Positions 11,609-20,740 of a stretch of DNA of 64,000 nt are shown piece by piece (the stretch's first letter is position 1; each line of letters begins with the position of its first letter). A program made the position numbers and the translations under genes. The notes under the pieces are model-generated. The model searched no databases, was not told the DNA's origin, and saw nothing but the letters and a program-made list of their open reading frames with translations. The DNA is from Buchnera aphidicola (Tetraneura ulmi). Lineage in GTDB: Bacteria; Pseudomonadota; Gammaproteobacteria; Enterobacterales; Enterobacteriaceae. The stretch covers positions 348,308 to 412,307 of the forward strand of contig NZ_OZ060366.1 of the NCBI RefSeq assembly GCF_964058925.1, written 5' to 3'.

Positions 11609-11858
11609 ACTAATATTATCCAGATAATTATACTAAAAAATAATTTTCAATTTTTAAATCAATATAAAAATATGATATATTTTTTAGAAGCAAAATACAA
11701 AGAAATATTCAAAATGAAAAAAATTAAATTAAAATTAAAAAAATATATTTGATATAAAAAAATATTAATAATATTTTAAAAAAAATATAAATCTTAAACT
11801 TATTTTTTTAAAAAAATCAATCATATCCTTTCTATCAACAATCTTACAGGTAATTCAT

Positions 11859-13001
11859 ATGAATCATGAATCGTCTTTTTTAAAATTAAGAAGTAAAATA
11901 GATCTAATTGACAAAAAAATTATTCTTTTGTTAAAAGAAAGATGTTTTGTATCAAAGAGTATTGCTTTATATAAACAAAAATATAATAAACCAATCAAAG
12001 ATAAAAAAAGAGAAAAAGAAGTTATGGATAAAATTATTAATTTATCCATAAAAAAACAAATAAATTCAAAATACGTAAAAAAAATATTTAAAATTATTAT
12101 AAATGAATCAGTAATTCTACAAAAATGTATAACAAAAAAAAATAAAGATCTAAACTTACAAAAAATATTTTTTCTAGGCCCTCAAGGATCTTATTCACAT
12201 CAAGCTGCAATAAAATATTGCAAATATAATTCAGAAAAATTAAAAATGAAAAAATGCAAAAATTTTTTTCAAATAATAAAAAAAACAACCAATAAAATAG
12301 AAAATAATTTTTCTATTTTGCCAATATACAATACCTGTTCAGGTGCTATTCATGAAGTATATGATTTATTACAAAATACCAATTTATCTATTATTAACGA
12401 AATAAAACTTTCAATAAATCATTATTTATTAACTAAAGAAAAATGTAAAATAGAGAACATAAAAATCATTTATTCTCATTACCAACCCATTAAACAATGT
12501 AGTGAATTTTTAAAAAAAAACAAAAATTGGATAATTAAACATACAAATAGTAGTGCTGAAGCATTAAAAAAAATATCTCAAGAAAAAAAAACAAACATAG
12601 CTGCTATAGGAGGGAAACTAGGAAAAAAAATACATAATTTATATATACTAAAAAAAAATATTAATAATAAAAAAAAAAATATTACAACTTTTATAATTTT
12701 AGGAAAACAAAAAAAAACAACTTTTAAAGAAAATAATAAATTAATTCTAATACTAAAAAATGATATAAAATCTAATTACATCATTGACATAATTTCAAAT
12801 ATTGACAAAGAAAACATGCTAATTAATAACATAGAAGCTAGACCTTCTATAAAAAATAATGAACAAAAGATATTTTTTATTGAATTTTTTTTAAAAAATG
12901 ACATTAATTCAAAAGTTAAAAATTTTTTTATTTTTAAAATTTCAAAATTAATAAAAAAAAAAAAAATTAAAATATTAGGTTATTATCCTTCTTCTATATA
13001 A
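11859..13001 (+). CDS. pheA: Chorismate mutase/prephenate dehydratase (P-protein)
   Basis: This bifunctional enzyme converts chorismate to prephenate and then phenylpyruvate, the committed branch to phenylalanine. It has 380 residues (E. coli 386). An AroQ-type chorismate mutase helical domain fills about 1-90 (LRSKIDLIDKKII), prephenate dehydratase starts at about 105 (KIFFLGPQGSYSHQAA) and includes NITTFIILG, and an ACT domain follows to the C-terminus. In the ACT domain the feedback motif ESRP reads EARP (326-329) and the GALV motif is unrecognisable, which suggests relaxed phenylalanine inhibition. No leader peptide or attenuator is visible upstream. The role fits phenylalanine supply to the host. 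Confidence 0.95.
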   Translation: MNHESSFLKLRSKIDLIDKKIILLLKERCFVSKSIALYKQKYNKPIKDKKREKEVMDKIINLSIKKQINSKYVKKIFKIIINESVILQKCITKKNKDLNLQKIFFLGPQGSYSHQAAIKYCKYNSEKLKMKKCKNFFQIIKKTTNKIENNFSILPIYNTCSGAIHEVYDLLQNTNLSIINEIKLSINHYLLTKEKCKIENIKIIYSHYQPIKQCSEFLKKNKNWIIKHTNSSAEALKKISQEKKTNIAAIGGKLGKKIHNLYILKKNINNKKKNITTFIILGKQKKTTFKENNKLILILKNDIKSNYIIDIISNIDKENMLINNIEARPSIKNNEQKIFFIEFFLKNDINSKVKNFFIFKISKLIKKKKIKILGYYPSSI

Positions 13002-13105
13002 AATAAAATCCAAACGATTTTTTTTTATAACAATAATTTATTTCTAAATAATAAAAAAATAATTATTAACAATTTAGTTATTAACTAATAATATTTGAGA
13101 CGATG

Positions 13106-14446
13106 ATGTTTAATTCAATTGCACAACGACTAGCTAAAACAATAAGAAATATTTCTAATAAAGGAAGAATTACAGAAGAAAATATTGAAGACACACTTAG
13201 AGAAATTAGAAAGTCTTTTCTAGAAGCAGACGTTTCCTTTCCTGTAATAAAAAAATTTATAAAATCTAGCAAAAAAAAAATAATTGGAAAAAATATTAAT
13301 AATAATTTAACTCCAGGACAAGAATTTTTAAAGATAATTAAAAACGAATTAATAAATTTTATGGAAGATAAAAATAATATACTTGATTTTTCTAAAAAAA
13401 AATTGAATATATTTTTATTTGTTGGACAACAAGGAGTGGGAAAAACTACTACTATAGGAAAAATTGGAAAATTTATTAAAAAACAAAAAAAAAAAAAAAT
13501 ATTAATTACATCTACTGATGTTTATCGAGCTGCTGCAATTAAACAACTAGAAATTTTATCACTACAAATAAAAATTGATTTTTTTCCTTCAAATAATACA
13601 CAAAAACCAATAGAAATTGCAAAATCTGCAATAAGTTATGCAAAAAGAAAAAACTATGATCTAATTTTAATAGATACAGCAGGAAGATTACATATTGACG
13701 AATATATGATTTCTGAAATTAAAGAAATGCATCAAACTATTAATCCAAATGAAACTCTATTTGTTGTTGATTCAATGATGGGTCAAGATTCAATTAACGT
13801 AGCTAAAAAATTCAACGAAACAATACCACTATCTGGAATTATTTTAACAAAAACTGACAGTGATGCTAGAGGTGGCGCTGCATTATCAGTAAAATACATT
13901 GTAGGAAAAGCTATAAAATTTATTGGAACTGGAGAAAAATTAAATGATATTGAGTTATTCAATCCAAAAAAAATGGCTTGTAAAATTTTAGGAATGGAAA
14001 CTACTTTATCAATTATAAAAGATATTGAAAAAAAAATTAATTTATCTAAATCAAAAAATTTAAAAAAAACAATTCAAAGTAAAAAAAAATTTGATTTAAA
14101 TCATTTTTTAATACAAATTAAAGAGATGAAAAATTTTGATGGAATATTTAATTTAATCAATAAAATTAGTAGAAAAAATATTTTAAATAATAAAATGAAT
14201 ACTAATTTTGATAAAAAAACATTCAAAAAAATAGAATCGATAATTAGTTCAATGACTGAAAAAGAAAAAAGAAATCCAGAAATTATAAAAGGATCAAGAA
14301 AAAAAAGAATTTCCAAAGGATCAGGAACAAAAACATACGAAGTAAATAGAGTATTAAAACAATTTGAAGAAGTAAAAAAAATGATGAAAAAAATAAAAAA
14401 TAAAAGTTTTAGTCAAATTATAAATAATATAAAAAATATGATTTAA
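13106..14446 (+). CDS. ffh: Signal recognition particle protein Ffh
   Basis: Ffh is the SRP54 GTPase that targets nascent membrane proteins to the translocon with 4.5S RNA. It has an N domain, a G domain (GQQGVGKTTTIGKIGKF at about 106, DTAGRLHIDE, TKTDSDARGG) and a methionine-rich M domain with the RNA-binding SRKKRISKGSGT motif. About 446 residues, E. coli 453. The ATG at 13106 gives MFNSIAQRL, matching the family, and has GAGA at a better distance than the adjacent ATG at 13103. It heads the ffh-rpsP-rimM-trmD-rplS group. The C-terminal PGFPGR-type tail is absent. Confidence 0.96.
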   Translation: MFNSIAQRLAKTIRNISNKGRITEENIEDTLREIRKSFLEADVSFPVIKKFIKSSKKKIIGKNINNNLTPGQEFLKIIKNELINFMEDKNNILDFSKKKLNIFLFVGQQGVGKTTTIGKIGKFIKKQKKKKILITSTDVYRAAAIKQLEILSLQIKIDFFPSNNTQKPIEIAKSAISYAKRKNYDLILIDTAGRLHIDEYMISEIKEMHQTINPNETLFVVDSMMGQDSINVAKKFNETIPLSGIILTKTDSDARGGAALSVKYIVGKAIKFIGTGEKLNDIELFNPKKMACKILGMETTLSIIKDIEKKINLSKSKNLKKTIQSKKKFDLNHFLIQIKEMKNFDGIFNLINKISRKNILNNKMNTNFDKKTFKKIESIISSMTEKEKRNPEIIKGSRKKRISKGSGTKTYEVNRVLKQFEEVKKMMKKIKNKSFSQIINNIKNMI

Positions 14447-14553
14447 TCTATCTAATAAAAAATTATAAAATTTTCAATTTTAAATAAAATAAATTTTATT
14501 TTACCAAAATAAAGTATAATAAAATTTATTAAACAATCAAGAAGGAATAAATT

Positions 14554-14796
14554 TTGGTTAAAATTCGTTTAGCGAGACATGGTAGTAAAAAGAAACCTTT
14601 CTATAAAATTGTTATAGCAGATAACCGTTTTTTCAGAAATGGAAGATTCATAGAAAAAATCGGGTTTTTTAATCCTATTGAAAAAGATAATTCTAAAAAA
14701 TTATCAGTAAATTTAAATAATTTAAAAAAATGGATCAGAAAAGGAGCGCAAATGTCCCAAAAAATCAAATTTTTAATAAAAAAATTAAAAAAATAA
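14554..14796 (+). CDS. rpsP: 30S ribosomal protein S16
   Basis: S16 is needed for 30S assembly. The start codon is TTG (14554), preceded by GAAGGA; the product begins MVKIRLARHGSKKKPFYKIV, matching the invariant family N-terminus, and no ATG could give this. It has 80 residues (E. coli 82). It is first of the rpsP-rimM-trmD-rplS cluster. Confidence 0.96.
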   Translation: MVKIRLARHGSKKKPFYKIVIADNRFFRNGRFIEKIGFFNPIEKDNSKKLSVNLNNLKKWIRKGAQMSQKIKFLIKKLKK

Positions 14797-14840
14797 AAAA
14801 AAATAAAAAATATTAATATATTTAATTACTTTATTTAATT

Positions 14841-15377
14841 ATGAAAATAAATTATGTTAAAAAAAAATCTTCAATCATTGTAGGAAAAATAAAATCAGTA
14901 TATGGAATTTTAGGATGGATGAAAATTGATTCTTTTACAGAAATAAAAAAAAACATTTTTAACTATCAACCCTGGTTTATAAAAAAAAAACAAAATTTAT
15001 TAAATTTAGAAACATGGAAAAAAAATAAAAAAAATTTTTTAATTAAAATAATAGAAATAAATAATAGATCTGAAGCTACAAAAATTATCAACCAATTCAT
15101 TATGGTTGAAGAAAAAGTACTTCTACCATATAAAAAAAAAAAAGAATACTACTGGAAAGATATTCTCAATTGTACTGTTTTTAATATTAATTTAAAAATT
15201 TTAGGAATCGTTGTAAATATTATAGAAACAGGAAACAATGATGTTTTAATTATAAATTCTCATAAAAAAAAAAACAAAAAAGAAGTAAAAATTCTTATTC
15301 CATTTATTGAAGAAAAAATAATTAAAAATGTTAATATTCAAAAAAAAATAATATTAGTAAAATGGAACTTAATCTAA
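14841..15377 (+). CDS. rimM: 16S rRNA processing protein RimM
   Basis: RimM binds S19 and helps mature the 30S head. It has 178 residues (E. coli 182). The N-terminal RimM fold has IIVGKIKSVYGILGWMKIDSF; the PRC-barrel half has EYYWKDILNC and the closing IPFIEEKI motif. It lies between rpsP and trmD as in E. coli. The sequence is strongly lysine-enriched but without interruption. Confidence 0.94.
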   Translation: MKINYVKKKSSIIVGKIKSVYGILGWMKIDSFTEIKKNIFNYQPWFIKKKQNLLNLETWKKNKKNFLIKIIEINNRSEATKIINQFIMVEEKVLLPYKKKKEYYWKDILNCTVFNINLKILGIVVNIIETGNNDVLIINSHKKKNKKEVKILIPFIEEKIIKNVNIQKKIILVKWNLI

Positions 15378-15404
15378 TTATATAAAATATAAAGAATTTA
15401 ATTT

Positions 15405-16145
15405 ATGTGGATAAACATCATTAGTATTTTTCCAGAAATGTTTGAAAATTTTAAACAATATGGACTCATTTCTAGAGCAATAAAAAAAAAAATAATTAAA
15501 ATTAAAGTATGGAATTTACGAAATTACTCAAAAAATTCTAGAAAATCAATAGATGATAGACCCTATGGAGGTGGAGTAGGTATGGTAATGACCGCACCTC
15601 CTCTATTGAAATCTATTAGACATATTAAATCACTTATTAAAGGAGAAAAAAAAATCATATATTTGTCTCCTCAAGGAAAAATGTTAAATCAAAATGAAAT
15701 TTTAAAATTATCTAAAATACCTAATTTTATTCTTATATGTGGAAGATATAAAGGAATTGACGAAAGAATAATAGAAATGGAAATAGAAGAAGAATATTCA
15801 ATTGGTAATTATATTATTAGCGGTGGTGAATTAGCAGCAATGGTATTAATTGATGCGTTAACAAGAATTTATCCAGGAGTTTTAAAAAAAAAAGAATCTT
15901 TTGAAAAAGATTCTTTTTATAAAAATATTCTAGATTATCCAAACTATACTCGTCCTAAAACCATAGAAAATAAAACAGTCCCAAAAATTTTATTATCAGG
16001 TGATCATAAAAAAATAAAAAAATGGAGAAGATTAAAAGCTCTAAAAAAAACTTTAGAAAAATATCCTAATATTATAAAAAAAATTTCGTTAACAAATGAA
16101 GAAAAAAAATATATTTATAATCTAAAAAAAAAAATAAATAAATAA
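15405..16145 (+). CDS. trmD: tRNA (guanine-37-N1)-methyltransferase TrmD
   Basis: TrmD makes m1G37 in tRNAs reading CNN codons and prevents +1 frameshifting. It has 246 residues (E. coli 255). It starts [16 protein letters not shown] and has the trefoil-knot SAM-binding motifs [34 protein letters not shown] and [15 protein letters not shown]. The extreme C-terminus is shorter than in E. coli. It follows rimM by 27 bp. Confidence 0.97.
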   Translation: MWINIISIFPEMFENFKQYGLISRAIKKKIIKIKVWNLRNYSKNSRKSIDDRPYGGGVGMVMTAPPLLKSIRHIKSLIKGEKKIIYLSPQGKMLNQNEILKLSKIPNFILICGRYKGIDERIIEMEIEEEYSIGNYIISGGELAAMVLIDALTRIYPGVLKKKESFEKDSFYKNILDYPNYTRPKTIENKTVPKILLSGDHKKIKKWRRLKALKKTLEKYPNIIKKISLTNEEKKYIYNLKKKINK

Positions 16146-16179
16146 AAAAGAACATTTTTTCATTATGGAAAAATTTTAT

Positions 16180-16551
16180 ATGAATAAATTGATAGCTTTA
16201 ATAGAAAATCAACAAATAAATAAATCTATACCTAACTTCAGTACTGGAGATAATTTAAAAATAGAAATCTGGGTAGTAGAAAGTAACAAAAAAAGACTTC
16301 AATCCTTTGAAGGAATAGTTATTTCAAAAAAAAACAGACAACTAAACTCTTCATTTTGTGTTCGTAAAATTTCTAATGGAGAAGGTGTAGAACGAGTTTT
16401 TCAAACTCATTCTCCGATTATAGAAAAAATTTCTATAATTAGAAAAGGAGACGTTAAAAAATCAAAATTATATTATTTAAGGAATAGAACCGGAAAATCA
16501 GCAAAAATAAAAGAAAAAAGCTATGAAAAAATAAAAAAATTAAATAAATAA
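16180..16551 (+). CDS. rplS: 50S ribosomal protein L19
   Basis: L19 sits at the 30S-50S interface. From the ATG at 16180 ([13 protein letters not shown], aligned with E. coli MSNIIKQLEQEQM) the product has 123 residues; an in-frame ATG at 16165 would add five residues without homology. The conserved block [20 protein letters not shown] is intact. The C-terminus carries about eight extra lysine-rich residues. It is last in the cluster, followed by a hairpin. Confidence 0.95.
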   Translation: MNKLIALIENQQINKSIPNFSTGDNLKIEIWVVESNKKRLQSFEGIVISKKNRQLNSSFCVRKISNGEGVERVFQTHSPIIEKISIIRKGDVKKSKLYYLRNRTGKSAKIKEKSYEKIKKLNK

Positions 16552-16558
16552 TATACTC

Positions 16559-16590
16559 TTGCAGTCTACTATTTTAAATTTAGACTGCAA
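16559..16590 (+). terminator. Hairpin after rplS
   Basis: Perfect 10-bp inverted repeat TTGCAGTCTA / TAGACTGCAA with a 12-nt loop, starting 7 bases after the rplS stop and lying before the convergent tldD end. It lacks a tight T run, so it could be a weak terminator or a transcript 3' end stabiliser. Confidence 0.55.
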
Positions 16591-16635
16591 TACTATACAT
16601 ATAAAAATATTTTTATTTTTACAAAAATTTTTTAT

Positions 16636-18093
16636 TTAAGTTTTTTTTGTTCCTCCAACAGTCAATCTTTCTATTTTTACAGTAGGTTGACCTACTCCAA
16701 CAGGAATTCCTTGTCCATCCTTAAAACAAACTCCAATTCCTAAGTCCATATTCAAATCATTTCCTATCATTGAAATTGATTTCATAACATCTATACCAGA
16801 TCCAATCAAAGTAGCATTTTTTACAGGATGAATAATTTTTCCTTTTTTTATTAAATATGCCTCTGAACTAGAAAATACAAAATTACCAGAAGTAATATCT
16901 ACTTGTCCTCCAGAGAAATTTGTTGCATACAACCCATAATCGACGCTATTAATTATATCTTTAGGATCAGATTTACCAGGTAACATATAAGTATTTGTCA
17001 TCCTCGGGAGAGGTAAAAAAGCATAAGATTCTCTTCTACCATTTCCAGTAGATACAGTATTCATCAAACGAGCATTAAATTTGTCTTGTAAATATCCAAC
17101 TAAAATACCATTCTTAATTAAAACATTACGTTGACTAGCTACTCCTTCATCGTCTATATTTAAAGAACCTCTTCTGTTTTCAATTGTTCCATCATCAATT
17201 ACAGTACATAATGGAGAAGAAACTATTTTACCTAATTTTCCAGTGAAAACAGAAGTTTTTCTTCTATTAAAATCACCTTCAAGACCATGTCCTACTGCTT
17301 CGTGTAAAAGTACTCCTGGCCAACCACTTCCTAAAACTACTGGAAAAGTACCAGATGGAGCTTCTTTTGCATCTAGATTAACTAATGCGATTCGTACCGA
17401 TTCAGATATGAAATATTCTAAGTTGGAACAACCAAAATTATTTTTTTTTAGAAAAAAACTATAATCATATCGTCCTCCACCTCCACTCATTCCAATTTCT
17501 CTTTTACTGTTTTTTTCAACTAAAGTATGTATAAAAAATCGAACTAAGGGTCGTATATCTGCTGTTAGTACACCATCAGTAGAAGCTATTAATACATATT
17601 CATAAGAACCAGTTAAACTGACGAAAACTTTAACAACATTTTTACTAATCTTTTTAGCTATACTATTTACATTTTTTAAAATATTTATTTTTTCTTCGTT
17701 TTTATAATTTTTTAAGGGATTATTTTTCGTATATATACTATTAATTATAGGTTTTTTAAAAAAAAAATCCTTTTTTTTAACTTCTTTATCTAAAAAAATA
17801 CTATTTACTATATTTACTTGATTTTCTAAAGATTTTTTACTTATTTCATTACAACAAGAAAAACTAATTGTTTCTTTATTTATTGATCTTATCCCAACAC
17901 CTTGATCTAAATCGTATTTTACCTCTTTTATTTTTTCATCTTCTAATAACCAATTTTCATAATATTTAGATTGAAAATATAAATCAGAATATTCAGAACC
18001 ATAATTAGAAAGATCACTTAAAAACGATAATATTTCTTCAGTTTTAATTCCGTTTTCTGTTAACAATTGATTTTTTACTAAATCTAATATCAT
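16636..18093 (-). CDS. tldD: Metalloprotease TldD
   Basis: TldD forms a zinc-dependent heterodimeric protease with TldE/PmbA (peptide maturation, CcdA degradation in E. coli). The protein has 485 residues (E. coli 481). The metal site HEAVGH (in LLHEAVGHGLEGDF, about residue 263) is intact, as is the C-terminal GQPTVKIERLTVGG motif. No pmbA is present in this window. It stands alone on the minus strand between rplS and aroQ. Confidence 0.95.
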   Translation of the reverse strand: MILDLVKNQLLTENGIKTEEILSFLSDLSNYGSEYSDLYFQSKYYENWLLEDEKIKEVKYDLDQGVGIRSINKETISFSCCNEISKKSLENQVNIVNSIFLDKEVKKKDFFFKKPIINSIYTKNNPLKNYKNEEKINILKNVNSIAKKISKNVVKVFVSLTGSYEYVLIASTDGVLTADIRPLVRFFIHTLVEKNSKREIGMSGGGGRYDYSFFLKKNNFGCSNLEYFISESVRIALVNLDAKEAPSGTFPVVLGSGWPGVLLHEAVGHGLEGDFNRRKTSVFTGKLGKIVSSPLCTVIDDGTIENRRGSLNIDDEGVASQRNVLIKNGILVGYLQDKFNARLMNTVSTGNGRRESYAFLPLPRMTNTYMLPGKSDPKDIINSVDYGLYATNFSGGQVDITSGNFVFSSSEAYLIKKGKIIHPVKNATLIGSGIDVMKSISMIGNDLNMDLGIGVCFKDGQGIPVGVGQPTVKIERLTVGGTKKT

Positions 18094-18335
18094 TAAAGAC
18101 CTACTTTAAGTTATTTTTTTGTAAGGAATTTTAAACAAAAATTATAATAAATTGATTTCTAAAAAAAAATAAAATAAAATGTTTTCAATATTTTTTTAAA
18201 TTCATTTTTTTATTTTTATTTTAAAAATTCTTTTTATAAAAGCAATTTTATAAAAACTTATCATATAATATAAAAACATTTTTTAAAAAATATTATTAAT
18301 ATTTTTTAAATATAAAAACTGGAAAACTAAAAGTT

Positions 18336-18800
18336 ATGAAAAATATGTTTAATATTCTTATATTAAATGGACCTAACTTAAATTTGTTAGGAACTAGAGA
18401 AACAAATATTTATGGAAAAACTACTTTAAGTCAATTAAATGACTTATTAAATAAAGAATCAAAAAAACTAAATATAAATATCTCCCATTTTCAATCTAAT
18501 GCTGAACACGAAATAATTGAGAAAATACATGCTTCTAAAAAAAAAATCCAATATATAATAATCAATCCAGCTGCATTCACTCATACTAGTTTAGCCATAA
18601 GAGATAGTTTAATTTCTGTAGAAATTCCTTTTATTGAAGTACATATTTCAAATATATATTCTAGAGAAACTTTTAGAACACATTCCTGGTTTTCTGATAT
18701 TTCTTCTGGTACAATTAGTGGACTAGGCATAGAAGGTTATATTTGGGCAATTAAAACAGCTGCTATTAGATTATTTAAAAAAAATAAAAACAAAATTTAA
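18336..18800 (+). CDS. aroQ: Type II 3-dehydroquinate dehydratase
   Basis: It converts 3-dehydroquinate to 3-dehydroshikimate in the shikimate route feeding pheA. It has 154 residues, the length of the type II family and unrelated to the type I AroD of E. coli. Motifs: [16 protein letters not shown] with the catalytic Tyr in [36 protein letters not shown] (catalytic His) and [13 protein letters not shown]. The start may be 18336 or the ATG at 18345 (MFNILIL). It is a known Buchnera gene in this neighbourhood. Confidence 0.95.
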   Translation: MKNMFNILILNGPNLNLLGTRETNIYGKTTLSQLNDLLNKESKKLNINISHFQSNAEHEIIEKIHASKKKIQYIIINPAAFTHTSLAIRDSLISVEIPFIEVHISNIYSRETFRTHSWFSDISSGTISGLGIEGYIWAIKTAAIRLFKKNKNKI

Positions 18801-18820
18801 CCATTTTAATTTAAGAATAA

Positions 18821-19789
18821 TTAATTTTTTCTTAAACACATTAAAATATTCTGCATGTCTGTTGGTAATCTTGATTTACAAGACATATTTATTTTTTTTG
18901 TAGGATGAAGAAAAGACAATTTACTTGCATGCAAAGCTTGTCTTGGAAATTTTGAAAGTTTTTTTTTTAATTTATCAGAAGTTTTAAAAAAAAAATTATT
19001 TTTGTTATTTTTATAAGTTGGATCACCTAAAATACTATGATGAACATGCAACATATGAACTCGAATTTGATGTGTTCTTCCAGTTTCTAAAAAAATTTTT
19101 AAATAAGTATGATATCTAAATTTTTCTATAACTCGATAATGTGTAATAGACTTTCTTCCTTTAGGATGAACAATCATTTTCATTCTATTAATTAAATGTC
19201 TTCTAATCGGTTGATTTACTGTACCTCCTGTAAGGACTTTACCATTTACTATAGCTCTATACTCTCTTTTTATTTTTTTATTTTTAATTAATCTTTTTAA
19301 TATATTATATGAAAGGAAATTTTTAGCTACTACCATTAATCCAGTAGTATTTTTATCTAAACGATGTACAATTCCACATCTAGGTACATAATTTATATTT
19401 TTATTATGAAACATTAATGCATTTAATAACGTTCCCTTATTATTTCCTGGATAAGGATGTACTACTAAATTAGAAGACTTATCAATTACTAAAATATCAT
19501 CATCTTCATAGATAATATTTATTTTAATATCTTCTGCTTTTGGTTGAACATCTTTAATATTTTTAGGGAAAATAACAATTTTTTCACCTCCAAATAATCT
19601 TTGAGAAGGTTTGTATACAAACTTATTATTGATCATTACTTTACCATCTAATATCAATTTTTGTAAAATAGACCGAGAATAGAAACTAAACAAATGTACT
19701 AAAACTTTATCCAATCGTTTTTTAATAATTAATGATTTAGGAACAATACCTTTTAATTTTAACTTCTCTTTAATTGTATTTTTTTTCAA
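18821..19789 (-). CDS. rluD: 23S rRNA pseudouridine synthase RluD
   Basis: RluD makes pseudouridines 1911, 1915 and 1917 in helix 69 of 23S rRNA. It has an N-terminal S4 domain (KKRLDKVLVHLF, SRSILQKLILDGKV) and a catalytic domain with GIVHRLDKNTTGLMVVAK (catalytic Asp in HRLDK) and LETGRTHQIRVHM. I place the start at the TTG at 19789: AAGGA lies 8 bases upstream and this gives 323 residues (E. coli 326). The frame stays open further upstream to 19927, but that part would overlap bamD and shows no homology. Confidence 0.94.
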   Translation of the reverse strand: MKKNTIKEKLKLKGIVPKSLIIKKRLDKVLVHLFSFYSRSILQKLILDGKVMINNKFVYKPSQRLFGGEKIVIFPKNIKDVQPKAEDIKINIIYEDDDILVIDKSSNLVVHPYPGNNKGTLLNALMFHNKNINYVPRCGIVHRLDKNTTGLMVVAKNFLSYNILKRLIKNKKIKREYRAIVNGKVLTGGTVNQPIRRHLINRMKMIVHPKGRKSITHYRVIEKFRYHTYLKIFLETGRTHQIRVHMLHVHHSILGDPTYKNNKNNFFFKTSDKLKKKLSKFPRQALHASKLSFLHPTKKINMSCKSRLPTDMQNILMCLRKN

Positions 19790-19871
19790 TAAATTTATCC
19801 TTATTTTAAAAAAAATAAACTTTTTTTTATTTATATAATAAAAAATATTAATTTTACATTTTAAATAAATT

Positions 19872-20606
19872 ATGCTAATGAAAAAAAAAATTATATTTTT
19901 AATATTAATTATATATTCAACAAACATTTTTGCTCATGTTAATATAAAAAAAAATTTTTCTCTCGAAGAGAATAAAATTAATTTTCATATTCTTAAAAAG
20001 CAACTAAAACAAAAAAAAATAAATGAAACAATAAAAAAATTAAAAAAATTAGAAAAACAACCATTTAAAAAAAAAATCATAGAAAAAATTAAAATATATT
20101 TAATTTATTCATATTTCATTAACAAAGATTTTTTTTTTACACTAAAAGAAATTTATAAGTTTAAAAAAAAATATCCATATAATCCAAATATGGATTATAT
20201 TCTCTATTTAGAAGCTTTGTCACATATGTCTCTTGATCAAAATTTTTTATTTGGATTATTTAAAATAAATAATTGTGAAACTGATCCTATTCATAGCATT
20301 CAAGCTCTTATGAGTTTTTTAAAGTTAATATCTGTATACCCTAAAAGCCCATATTCTAAAATAGGTCAACAACAACTAGTAAACATAAAAGACAGATTAG
20401 CCAAACATGAATTTACCATTTTACAATTTTATTACAAAAAAAAAATATATCCAATAGTAATCGATAGAGGAAAAGATATATTAAAAAATTATCCAGATAC
20501 AATATATGCAAAAAAAACATTATCTTTAATGAAAAATTCTCATTTTAAAATTGATTTAATTTCTCAAACTAAAAAAAATAAAAAAAATGTTTCTTGCAAT
20601 AGTTAA
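19872..20606 (+). CDS. bamD: Outer-membrane assembly factor BamD, without lipobox cysteine
   Basis: BamD (YfiO) is the essential TPR lipoprotein of the BAM complex that inserts outer-membrane proteins. The 244 residues match E. coli BamD (245): YNPNMDYILYLEALSHMSLDQ, FLKLISVYPKSPYS, KDRLAKHEFTILQFYYKK and NYPDT are recognisable TPR stretches. The N-terminus (from 19872, or the ATG at 19878) is a clear signal peptide, KKKIIFLILIIYSTNIFA, followed by His. There is no Cys, so the usual LxGC lipidation site is lost and signal peptidase I cleavage after Ala is possible. It is divergent from rluD as in relatives. Confidence 0.88.
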   Translation: MLMKKKIIFLILIIYSTNIFAHVNIKKNFSLEENKINFHILKKQLKQKKINETIKKLKKLEKQPFKKKIIEKIKIYLIYSYFINKDFFFTLKEIYKFKKKYPYNPNMDYILYLEALSHMSLDQNFLFGLFKINNCETDPIHSIQALMSFLKLISVYPKSPYSKIGQQQLVNIKDRLAKHEFTILQFYYKKKIYPIVIDRGKDILKNYPDTIYAKKTLSLMKNSHFKIDLISQTKKNKKNVSCNS

Positions 20607-20740
20607 TTATGATGTAAAATTTAATAACAAAAATATATTTAATAATCTTTTAAAAAATACTAAATAAAAAAATTTTATGAAAAAATAAAATTTTATTTTC
20701 TTTTCTAAATTTAAATAATATATGTTTTTTAAAAAAAACA

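Noticed and set aside
11714-11752. Small open frame upstream of pheA as a possible pheL-type leader peptide
   Set aside because: It encodes a 12-residue Lys/Ile/Leu-rich peptide without any Phe codon, and no alternative hairpins or terminator follow it.
14500-14530. TATAAT-like promoter in front of rpsP
   Set aside because: TATAAT occurs at about 14515 but lacks a -35 element at suitable distance, and such strings are common by chance at this base composition.
19790-19927. N-terminal extension of RluD
   Set aside because: The frame is open, but the residues are a hydrophobic low-complexity string without homology and would overlap bamD. A TTG with AAGGA at 19789 gives the family length.
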